A DNA stretch of 64,000 nt, from contig FN649729.1 of assembly GCA_000310025.1 (NCBI GenBank), positions 186,001 to 250,000 of the forward strand, given 5' to 3'. Source of the stretch: Ectocarpus siliculosus. Lineage: Eukaryota; Sar; Phaeophyceae; Ectocarpales; Ectocarpaceae. Of the stretch, positions 1 through 9,603 are shown one piece after another (the first letter of the stretch is position 1; every line of letters begins with the position of its first letter). Below the pieces are notes generated by a model that saw only the letters and a program-made list of their open reading frames with translations, made no database searches and was not told the origin of the DNA. Made by a program: the position numbers and the translations under genes.

Positions 1-1785
1 CGCACACACCTGCTGTCCTGTGCTCACCACTGGCAGTGCAGCCCATCCATGGCTTTTTTGTGTGACGATACTTCCGCAGTGCGACACTCACTTGGATGCC
101 ATTCCCGGCCTGAGCTAAGATCAAGGACATTTAGCTCCCTCTGTTATTTTTTCATTGTTGGAAAGATGGAATGGCCCCATATAATGCTTTTGATAGTTGT
201 GCCCTGACCATGCGCTGTCTTCTTGCTGTTTTCTTCCGTGACTACGTACAGCTATTTAGGTTTCAAGCACAGCAAGAGGTCCGAGCGGTGTCCTTTTGTT
301 CGAGCCTATCGTAGCTGTCTGATTCTTGGTGCCAGGTGGTGGCTACTGCAATATGTCGATGGTGACAATGGTGGCTGGAGAGTTGGCACAGATTCAGGTG
401 TGCCACAGATTCAGGTCCAAACCCTGGGGATATCTGAACCTTGGTTGTGTTCTATGTCGTGGTTTCTCTAAATAGATCTTTGTGTATTAGCAAGAACTGT
501 GACGAGTCCGTCTCTCACGCCTTGGTAATTGTGTTGCGGCTGGCAGGTTGTGAACCCGGTGATATCAAAATGATGCGTTTTGGAAGCACGGAGGGACCAC
601 GGCTACTATTTTTTTATTCCCCGTTTTGTTGTTCGATGGCTTCCCAGCACGCCTTTTGTTCTAGGTTGTTTGGGGGCGTACGTCAACGCAAAGGCAGGCA
701 TGCATTTCGCGTTGTGTTTGTTTGCCGAGGAGAGCGTCGTTTGTTCTTCCTGCTATGTACTGTACTGCATTTCGCGTTGTGGTTGTTGCCGAGGAGAGCG
801 TCGTTTGTTGTTCCTGCTATGTACTGTACTGATCTGGAGTGTCGCAAGGGAGGCGTATAGTACACACGCTAGGGTGTGGGGGGCGTATGTCGAGCGCATG
901 TAGGTAGTTCGCGGTGCTGCTGTGATAGCTCAACGCCAGGGATGTAGTAGCGTTGTGTCAATATGTTTGCGGCGGAAGAGGAGAGGGTGGTGCGTCGGGA
1001 TTCAAGCGCGCCATTAGATACTGGTGGCATTTAAATTGATGCTCCGGTGCGCCGGTACCTTGCTACGTGCTCCAGTTGATTCAAAGAGATCCGGCGAGGT
1101 TTAGACTACTGCCCATGGTTTTTCATATCATCTATTGTTAATATCTAGTACGGCAGCTTAACGGACACGAAGCCGCTCATTGCGAGAAGACAATTTGAAT
1201 CCAATGTCTGTACAAGAAGAGCTCCCCGCCTTCCCACCGAAGAATGCGCCACAAATCACACTCCCTCCCCCGTCAACCGCGCACGGGGCTCTTAGACTGC
1301 GCAGGGGTGGGGGAGACATTGCCCCCTGTTCCCATGCTGCCATGTTTTTCGGGCTTGTTGCGATGTGGTCAATTCGACTTACTTGCAAGGACGGAACGAC
1401 GTCATCACAAAGGATGTGGCTGTGATGTGAGACGACACAACAAAAAAGTTGTGCAGTAGGGATTTGGCGTACAACATGTTGTTCGCCCTGTTCTATCTGT
1501 ACGCTGCTTATCAAGCGCAGCCACACGGTGGTGAACCAAGCGCAGTCCACCACAGGACGCGTCACACGCGGGTGTGGCCGGTGGTAAAAAAGTTACGAAG
1601 AGCGAATGAATCTGACGAACGTCGGCTGGCTGTGGTCGATACCTCTCAAAAGCTGGTTAGTATTCAGACGTTGTTACAATTAGGCTGCCCGATTGGAGAA
1701 ATAGTTCAAAGCGATAGGGTCCTCAGCAGCAGCCCGCGGTAATAGTTCGGAATCGGTACGCAGCCCCGTGCCTGGTCCAAACTGC
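1..1785. repeat. Segmental duplication, copy A
   Basis: This stretch aligns in the same orientation with about 4880-7356. Shared landmarks include the block with GCTCACCACTGGCAGTGCAG (27-46 here, near 4921 in copy B), CTACGTACAGCTATTTAGG (242 and 5141), GAGTCCGTCTCTCACGCC (505 and 5563) and GCTGCCCGATTGGAGAA (1683 and 7247). Homology already exists at base 1, so the copy runs off the window. Relative to copy B it lacks about 165 bp near 450, carries roughly 200 bp extra near 1190-1370, and lacks the poly-G element. No open frame in it is convincing, so I call it non-coding. Confidence 0.8.
702..830. repeat. Two-unit tandem repeat, period 65
   Basis: A unit beginning GCATTTCGCGTTGTG and ending GCTATGTACTGTACT occurs at about 702-766 and again at 767-830 with few differences. 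Copy B of the surrounding duplication has only one such unit (near 5780), so the doubling arose in copy A after the duplication. Confidence 0.75.
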
Positions 1786-2681
1786 TGACTGTATGCAGGA
1801 GAGCAGAACAATACGGACGCGTATGTGCATACATACAGTGCTTCCCGTATCCTTTTGAGCTTGTCGCAATTGGGGGCGTGTAATCTGCCTACATCACCCC
1901 CAAAACATGCATGATACGGAAACAACATGGAAACAAAGTACCTGTATATTGGACTACTGTATGAGTGCGGGGGCCAAGCTTTGCGGGCGCTGCTATTTTT
2001 CATGTTGTGTGCCCGTACAACGCACGCAAGCCGCACACACACTTGGGAAATAAAAGCTGCTCATCAGTTTTCGGTCCAAAAACATTTCACTGCGATCCAG
2101 ACTACTTACCGAGTACCAGGTACTTGTTAGCAGAGTCAGCGTTGGTTCGTATGATACCGCAGTCGAGCAAAGTATGTAGGCTATATACTTGTACACTCTG
2201 TAGACCACAAAAAGTATACCAGACTGGTAAAGACTGTATGGAGAATATCCACGTGGCAGTAACGAGCCTCTCGCGCAAAATGTCTCCCACTCAGCAGCTC
2301 AGCAGTAACTGCACTGTGTTATTCTCGCCAATTCAAGAGCGCTTTCAACTCCTCAATATCTTCAAGATTTACTATAACGGTTGAGCAAGTTGTTATAATA
2401 GCGCAGGGTACAGTAGTCAGGCGAGCAAGAGGGTGGTGTTGGGGGGTCCAATCCTTGTTCCTGACACGAACACTCCCTCCAAAAGTAGAAAAGGGGAGAT
2501 GTCCCTATATGCTGTCTGGGAAATCGTAGACATACAGGTACTTTTCTGACGCTATAAATCCATTGCTAATCTGTCTCAGACTCTATGATGGAGATGGTTT
2601 CGTGGTGTCACAATAAGAAAAAAAAAAAAAGTAGCCTGCGTAGTTCCGCCGCATCTAGTGTTGGTCTCGCCGCATCATGGC
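1786..2681. other. Intergenic, 5' side of the ankyrin gene
   Basis: Homology between the two duplicated segments fades at about 1785. The remainder up to the ankyrin start has no persuasive open frame. A short A-run lies at 2611-2630, about 55 bp before the start codon. I see no clear TATA element and assign no specific site. Confidence 0.5.
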
Positions 2682-4346
2682 ATGGCGTCGATCTCCGATC
2701 TCCGTCTCGCCTCACTCCTGACAGCCAAGACAGCAGAGCCTGACAGCCAAGACAGCACCACCGTACATCAATACCACCAACAACGACCCAGTTGGCGCTG
2801 TCCAAGACCGACCATGCCAGGTTCGAACCGTGAAGAAGAGGACCGCTCACGGCTTGACGGCTTCGAGATCGAGATTTTCAAACTCGTCCAGAGGGAGGCA
2901 ACTCCGGAGCAGTGGAAGGAGTGGCTTCGAGCACCTCTGGAGCATGCCGCGGCCGAGGGGAACTTGGATCTATTCACACGGCTGATGAATGCTGGTGCCA
3001 ACACGGAAGCAGGCTGGCGGGGATGTCATGGCCGAACACTGCTGGGTGCGGCTGCACTTGGTAGGAGTGAGAAGATGATACGCACCCTGCTCACCGCGGG
3101 GGCGACGGATGATGTAAACGTCCTCTTCGGGGGTGAAAGCGAGTCCGCTCTCCACGTTGCAGCAGCGCGGGGTGCTGACGACACATGCAGGGCGCTCATG
3201 ATCGCTGGAGCAGACCCGAATCTGCGTGATCGGAGCCAACGTAGTCCGCTCCACCTCGCTGCCGAAGCTGGGCACCACCGAGTTGCAGGTAGCCTTCTTC
3301 TGAACAAGTCCGATGTAGACGCGAGGACGGCTTATCGGGAGACTCCTCTGCACCTGGCTGCTTCCGAGGGCCAAGCGCTGTGCATTTCTGAGCTTCTGCT
3401 GGGCGGTGCAGACAAGGATGTGGTCGATGGTTACGGTCAAACGCCACTGTTCAGGGCGGCAAAAAATAACCACCCCAAGGCTGTCGAAGAGCTTCTAGCT
3501 GCTGGTGCCAACTGTGGCCTGCGTAGTATGTGTACCAACGGCAGCCGTTGTTCTCCGCTCGAGATTGCTGCAGGCAGAGGTCACGCGGACGTCTTGAAGG
3601 CCTTGCTAGACAAAGGCGATAGTGAAGTCGATGCCGCCAATGATCTCGGGTGGGCGGCTTTACACTATGCTGCTTCTGTTGATGGAACTGTTCGCGACAA
3701 TGGTGATGCTGTGCGTGTACTGTTGGGAGCTGGGGCTGATGTCAACGTGAAGACCACCAACGACTCCTGCGCTACGCCGCTCCATCTTGCCGTTGATTGT
3801 CGGATGACATCTACCGGCACGATTTGCGCCCTGTTGGAAGGAGGGGCCAATATCAATGCGCGCACTGCAGGCGACGATACGCCACTGCACATAGCTTGCA
3901 CGCGTTTGAGTGGTAGTGTCGTGGAGCTTTTACTGCGTTGGGGAGCAGATGAGGACTTCCCGAACAACGATGGAGACATGCCCGCAGACGTGATAGGAGT
4001 GTTGGAACAGAATGACCTTGACGACGAAGAACTCGAGGCCGACAACCAGCGCATTCGCCGAATGTTGGCGCGCGCTCCAGCCGACAGGTCATGGCGTCGC
4101 CGCGGCTGGCTGGTGCTGAGCCGCTCCTGCCCGACCAGGGTGCACATTGCAAACGGCGGCAGCAGCAGCAGCATCAGCAGCACCAACGGTAACTCTGCCA
4201 AGGTGGCGAGGGTCAGCGGCGAGGGTTCAAGTCGGGATGATGAGGAGACGGAAGACCAGATGATGGTGGACTTGAGGGATCTGGTGGGCAGGCTGGTCGG
4301 ACTGGAGGCAGAAGGCTTGTTCCGCTTGGTGGTGGGCTTTCTGTGA
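2682..4346 (+). CDS. Ankyrin-repeat protein, single exon
   Basis: An uninterrupted frame of 554 residues from the ATG at 2682. After a charged N-terminal stretch come about ten ankyrin repeats (roughly residues 85-420), recognisable by TPLHLAA-type helices and following LLLxxGAD loops, for example SPLHLAAEAGHHRVAGSLL and TPLHLAASEGQALCISELL. The tail holds an acidic DDEELEAD segment, a Ser/Gly/Asn-rich linker and a hydrophobic, leucine-rich C-terminus. Ankyrin repeats are protein-binding scaffolds; the partner and role cannot be told from sequence, and there is no catalytic domain or obvious signal peptide. An out-of-frame ATG at 2677 precedes the start by 5 bases, and an in-frame ATG at 2814 (MPGSNREEED) is a good alternative start. 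Directly repeated DNA flanks the gene on both sides, which suggests it belongs to a tandem array. Confidence 0.85.
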   Translation: MASISDLRLASLLTAKTAEPDSQDSTTVHQYHQQRPSWRCPRPTMPGSNREEEDRSRLDGFEIEIFKLVQREATPEQWKEWLRAPLEHAAAEGNLDLFTRLMNAGANTEAGWRGCHGRTLLGAAALGRSEKMIRTLLTAGATDDVNVLFGGESESALHVAAARGADDTCRALMIAGADPNLRDRSQRSPLHLAAEAGHHRVAGSLLLNKSDVDARTAYRETPLHLAASEGQALCISELLLGGADKDVVDGYGQTPLFRAAKNNHPKAVEELLAAGANCGLRSMCTNGSRCSPLEIAAGRGHADVLKALLDKGDSEVDAANDLGWAALHYAASVDGTVRDNGDAVRVLLGAGADVNVKTTNDSCATPLHLAVDCRMTSTGTICALLEGGANINARTAGDDTPLHIACTRLSGSVVELLLRWGADEDFPNNDGDMPADVIGVLEQNDLDDEELEADNQRIRRMLARAPADRSWRRRGWLVLSRSCPTRVHIANGGSSSSISSTNGNSAKVARVSGEGSSRDDEETEDQMMVDLRDLVGRLVGLEAEGLFRLVVGFL

Positions 4347-4879
4347 GGTACGAGAGAGAAGGCAGATTTTTGGCGAACCGTCGACTATGATCACGTTGCT
4401 ATGGAAGCAAGCAAAGACGACGAGCAAATTCTCTTGATTATTCCCATTTACCAGCGCGGAAATTGCGTAAGTTGTTTTTCCTCGATTGCTTCGCACCCAC
4501 CAATCCCGTTGTACTGATATACAGGGGGTTGGTGGAAGTACCCCGATGTCTTTTTGCTTCAGATGTGATTCATACGTGTGCGACGTTTAGAGCAGGGAAT
4601 GGGGAACAGTTTATACGAATGTCACATTTATTGGACAGTTGTTATGGGAGTGCGAAACAAACGAGGTTTTGAGCGGTACCGGCCGAACAAGGAATAGCTA
4701 TTTCCTAGTACTGTTTCCGCTGGCCATTTGTCGGTTGCCCGCGACAATTCTTCACCGTTCGGGAGGGGGAGCGAACTATTAGACTCCTGTACACTTAAGT
4801 TGGTTTCTCTTTTTTATATATGCGGTGATGTGCTCTTGGTGGTCGTGTTGTAACCGGCCATGCCGTTCAGAAGTCCAGC
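4347..4879. other. Intergenic, 3' side of the ankyrin gene
   Basis: This is the 3' flank of the ankyrin gene up to the point where similarity to the left window edge can be seen. No gene recognised. It may itself be part of the duplicated unit, whose left counterpart would lie outside the window. Confidence 0.4.
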
Positions 4880-6010
4880 CGATGCGTCAACTCGATTTCT
4901 CGCGTACATCTGTTGTCCTGTGCTCACCACTGGCAGTGCAGCCCATCCATGGCTTTTCTGTGTGGCGACTTCCGTTTGCAACACTCCTTTGGATGCCATT
5001 CCGGCCGGAGCTACAAGCAAGGACATGTAGCTCCCTCTGCTACTCTTGCACACTTGGAAAGATGGAATGGTCCTACATAATGCTATTGGTAGGTATGCTC
5101 TGACCATGCGCCGTCTTTCCGCTGTATTCCCCCGCGACTACGTACAGCTATTTAGGTTTCAAGCACAGGAAGAAGTCGGAGCGGAGTCCTTTGTTCGAGC
5201 CAAACATACCCGTCTGATCGTTCGCGCCAGGTGGTAGTCACCGCAATATGTCGATGGTGACGATGGTGGCTGGAGAGTTGGCACAGATTCAGGTGTGCCA
5301 AAACTGAACCCTGGGGAGAGCTGAGCTTTGGTTGTCGTTTGAGAACAGGTTGATTTTCTTTCTACTTTGGCCGGAATCATTTTGGCACAAATACGCCCCC
5401 ATGCCCCTCGAACTGCCGCTAGGGTTCTCGGTGTGCGCCTTGGACCTTGTTCGTGCTTTGATTGCTCTTGCTTGTCTCCTTGATCCCGTTGCGCCTGTCT
5501 GTGGATAGGACGTTCTATTTCGTGATTTCTCTAGGTCTTTGTTTGTAAGCAAGAACCGTGGCGAGTCCGTCTCTCACGCCTTGGTACGGTGTTGCAGCTG
5601 GCAGGTTGTTAGCTCGGTGACAGCAAAGAAGGATCCTGGGTGCATTTGTGAAGCACAGAGGGACCATGGCTGCCATTTTATCCCGTTGTGTTGTCAGGTG
5701 GCTTCCCTCCATGTTGTTCGCCGATTGTTGTATTATTACAGTAGGTGGTTGGGGCGAACGTCAACGGAGAAGGCCGGTATACGTTTCACATTGTGTTTGT
5801 TTGCCGAGGGTAGCGCGATGTGGTTCTCGTAGAAGAGCTCCTATTACTGATGCGCAGTATGTAGCAAGACAAGTGTGAGTGTGCTTGGTGTTTGGGGGAG
5901 GGGGGGTGTATGTGTTGCGGTCCAGGTGGATCGCGGTGCTGCTGTGATACGTCAACACCAGGGAAGTGTGTCACGTTGTTTGTGGCGGAGGGGGGGGGGG
6001 GGGGGGGGGG

Positions 6011-6110
6011 NNNNNNNNNNNNNNNNNNNNNNNNNNNNNNNNNNNNNNNNNNNNNNNNNNNNNNNNNNNNNNNNNNNNNNNNNNNNNNNNNNNNNNNNNN
6101 NNNNNNNNNN
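6011..6110. other. Assembly gap (100 N)
   Basis: Exactly 100 N, with an uninterrupted G-run immediately to the left. A short AT-rich piece and a second G-run follow on the right. The size is probably a placeholder. Confidence 0.99.
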
Positions 6111-6179
6111 ATTATTGTTTTTTTATTTATTAATTTTGGTATTTAATTTTGTGAGGGGGGGGGGGGGGGGGGGCGGGGT

Positions 6180-6820
6180 GTACTCATAGTCGTGCATGCC
6201 GTAGTCGTTAGACCATTGACCTCGCATCCCTACAAAGCCGGGACGGAGCACGCCGGGTTCTCACCGGACCAGGCTCTCACATCACCAAGCGCGAAGCGCC
6301 GTGAGGTATTTGGCGAGTCGCATGAAGGGTGTTCGGCATCTTGTGCTTACTTCCTTGCGTACGGATGACAGCTGCGTATGACTTAATTTATTTTCTGGTG
6401 CTTTCACTTCCAGAGACAGTTGTAAGCACTGTGTTACTGCCTCGAGGATGCTTGACCATTTTCACACAACGTGGTGCGATCATCCCCCTTGCGCGGAGTG
6501 AGGGTTCTCCACCCCGCACAACATGATCTACTCGACCACCATTATGGTTACCGCCAAAAAAAAACAGAGCTAAAAAAAAAAACGGTAACAACCTGGTTGC
6601 CGAGTTCACGAAGTGAATTGGCTTGTTTTACAACGTCGTTGCCAAGAGACGAAAACCCAATCCCGGTGGCAAACACCGAGGGGGAGCTTGTTTTACAACG
6701 TCGTTGCCAAGCGACGAAAACCCAACCCCGATGGCAACCACCGAGGCGGGGGCTTGTTTTACAACGTCGTTGCCAAGCGACGAAAACCCAACCCCGATGG
6801 CAAACACCGGGCGGGGGGGG
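6180..6820 (+). mobile_element. Poly-G-bounded non-autonomous repeat, copy 1
   Basis: Starts after a G-run with GTACTCATAGTCGTGCATGC and ends in CAAACACCGGG plus another G-run. The order is a head of about 120 bp, a middle with the palindrome-like pair GGTTACCGCC / CGGTAAC around two A-runs, the palindrome GAGTTCACGAAGTGAATT, then three tandem units of 64-66 bp. Each unit carries an inverted repeat, CGTCG-TTGCCAAG-CGACG, flanked by GTTTT and AAAAC. There is no long open frame, so it is non-autonomous. The head has a tRNA-like look (TAGTCGTTAGACCA and later GGGTTCTCACC), which hints at a SINE, but the B-box match is weak. This copy lacks a 21-bp segment present in the other two. Confidence 0.75.
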
Positions 6821-7356
6821 TGATACGTTGGGATGCAAACGCATCAGTAGATAGCATGATTATGGTGCATTGGCGGGGCCGATTCCTGTCTTCCTGCTAT
6901 ACTATGTTGATTGAAAGAGATCCTGTGAGGTTAACTGCTGTTGTAGTCTTCTAATGATTGATTTTGGTGGTCGATTTACTTGCTGCATTTACCGAACCTC
7001 GTCATTGCGGCTTTGATGTGACGTGGTCGACACAAAAGTTATATTTATGCAGTAGGTATTTGGCGTTAATCATGGTATCGCCCCGCTCTGCTGTCTGTAA
7101 TCTTATTTTACGAAGTGCAGCCGCCTACAATACACGTCATATACGGGTGTGGCCGGTGAGCGTAAAATAGAAAAGTTAACTCCGAACGGCGTCTACTCCT
7201 ATGGTGTTTCACCTCTCTCTCTAGACACCCACCACGTTATTATTGGCTGCCCGATTGGAGAAGACATAGTCCGCAAGCAAGCGCCAATAAAGTGAGAGGG
7301 TCCTCGTCAGCAGCGGTTATAGCTTGGAATCCGGGTGCACCCGTCCTGCCTGTTTC

Positions 7357-9603
7357 GCTACTACTGCAGTAGAAGATTGGATCTGGAAAGATATGTGCAC
7401 CACGTCAGAGAGATTAGGCATGTGTGTACCCCAGTGCAAAAATAAGCGTGCTTTTTGGGGTGGGCTGCCTCTTTGTCTCCCTGCTGGTCTGTTTTTGTCT
7501 TGAGCGAGGCGCACCGGCGATCTTTCGGCACGCAAAGTGATGGAAGCTGAGAACGGACCTGAATCGGCCTGTAGTCACACAAGGGTTAGTCAACATTTAC
7601 GCGGGGCTCGCTGTGCGTACTGTTGAAGGATATACTGCTCTAGTCGTTCCCTCTCAGAAGTAAAAATGAATCTCCCGTAAATTTAGCATCCAAAATTTAG
7701 AACGAATATTGCACTGCAACTACGGATCGCATCGGATGCTTTGGGATTTGTAAGCGCAAAGAGGCCACTTCCTGTTTTCGCTCCGAAGACTATGTAGTCA
7801 GCAGCTTTGAATACAAAACCGTGGAGACCATCGCACCCACCCGGCTGAAGGTTGAGGACATCGGGTCCAAGAACAGATCATTTACCGGTGGAAATCAACG
7901 TTGTGGACGGCGACAGAATCTGGTGCTTGTTCTCTGTCAACACGGGATGACATATCACATTAGGACATTAGGCGAGGACTCCTGACCGGTGCAGGAGACA
8001 AGAGGCAGGCCTCATCCATCCAACACTTGATACATCACATGATCCTCGGTTTTGGAGACAGAACCAAACAGCATTTCTTTCGATCGAAAACTCAACATGA
8101 TGCCCTCCTCAACACATGCTGCACCATGCTTCCTTCTGCTCTCTTGCTCTCTAGCGACAGCTACCCTCCCGTACGTAGCTCATGGCGACTGCATTTACCA
8201 CATTCACCCCCTCACAATCGCTGAAGAACGCATTTGGTCATTTTTGCAGCGGGTTTCACTGGCCAATGATCGGTGTTGCAAGGGCCCTCGACATGCACAA
8301 TGTTCAGTGAACCTCCTTTAAGGCGAAACTTAACCTCCGTCGCAATGACTGCCACACATGCGGCGCCCCCTCTCTCGACTGACCTTCTGTGAAGTATTTT
8401 ACGTACGTTTTCTTGGCGTATTCTCAGCAAATTCAGCCCAACGGCTTGCTCACGTTCCCATGCCCCCTAAAACTTGCGAAGAGAGTTATGCAGTGAATCT
8501 ATTCGAATATACACACCATCACAGAAATATTACATTACCTTCCCGTCAAGTATTACTGCATTAATTTAGTACCACAGATGACCGCTGATAGATATCTATC
8601 TGCCGAAAGCATCACCGCGATCCTCCCCCCCAGCCCCCGGCCCCCACGATGTTCGTCTAGCACCGCTCACAATCATCTTGATACGTTCGAAAAAGGTCAC
8701 GGACCAAATCAATCGGTCGGCTACGCTATCGTTAGCACCGTTGGTGACAGAGAGGCCGATGATTTTCTCCCGTCCTCCCATTAGCAGCCGGCCTTGGCTA
8801 CCGCTACGTACGCCGGCGCTTTATAGAGGTCCGTGCTGTTTGCTCGGTGTGATCGTCAAGTCAGCACGTCGTTGCCGCCGCTTCCTCTAACCCCACCGCC
8901 AAAGCTCTCAAATGTGCTAGTGCAGACTGGTTGCCTCGCACCATCACCCATCACATGAAGGGAAGGCTCCCAAGATTTAACATTTCCAACAGCGAGAGCT
9001 CGTCTCCTCACGGTAGAACTGCCCATGGTTCGCCACCTCATTACACAAACACTAATCTACGAGTACGGCCGGTGCTGGCAGTTTACGGACTGAACAGGGC
9101 TGTAAGCCATGTCACTAGTCCCTCGCTGTCGTTCAGACCACCAACCTCGAGCACCGAATAGCAGCGAGATACAGCCTTGCCATGAGTACTATGCCGTAGT
9201 CTAGGTCTAGGACCGAAACTAGATGGCAGTGGCAACGTCCCCAAGGGAGAATCGATGCCATCGACAACAATTATGCGAGCCACCCGGGCAGTCGTCTTCT
9301 AAGGCACAGCTAGCAGCCACTGGCGATAGACAACCACCATGCTCGTGCGCACCAAGTGAAGAAACAAACAACAACAGCCACTTGTAAGTGACGTCACAGC
9401 ACACCGTCCTTGTCGCAGGCACGGAACAACCAACCAACAGCGTGTATTGACAGCAATCAGTCGATCCAAACTAGTGTGGTTATGTACTACATAATATATG
9501 CATGGTATGCACTAGCCGACGCCAGGCCGTAACTCGACCCTGACAGCACATCGTTCCGGCGAAAAGCTCCACGCCCTCGCAGCGTTTTTTTCTTTCGATC
9601 CCA
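7357..9603. other. Intergenic region, no gene recognised
   Basis: Between duplication copy B and the 3' end of the F-box gene. About 7717-7987 has one stop-free plus-strand frame without a start codon, and several short frames follow at 8027-8784, but none resembles a known family or extends through plausible splice sites. I see no repeat shared with the rest of the window. Confidence 0.5.

Larger units (their letters stand above)
4880..7356. repeat. Segmental duplication, copy B
   Basis: Direct-orientation copy of 1-1785. It is longer because about 165 bp at roughly 5340-5510 is absent from copy A and because a poly-G element plus an assembly gap (about 5990-6820) interrupts it. Downstream of that insertion the alignment resumes at TGATACGTTGGGATGC (6821), which matches the sequence following GCGGAAGAGGAGAGGG in copy A (about 971-990). 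The right part (6905-7356) matches 1080-1785 through TTTGGCGT, GTGTGGCCGGT and GCTGCCCGATTGGAGAA blocks. No gene recognised inside. Confidence 0.78.

Noticed and set aside
6200-6290. A tRNA gene in the head of the poly-G repeat
   Set aside because: TAGTCGTTAGACCA and GGGTTCTCACC recall A and B boxes, but no cloverleaf with matching acceptor stem can be drawn.
1-7356. The two direct segments as long terminal repeats of one element containing the ankyrin gene
   Set aside because: No TG...CA ends, primer-binding site or polypurine tract, and the interior is a single host-type ankyrin gene; tandem duplication explains it better.
7717-7987. Stop-free plus-strand frame of about 90 codons without a start
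   Set aside because: No recognised motif, no convincing acceptor and donor pair, and no neighbouring exon in phase; chance is sufficient at this length.
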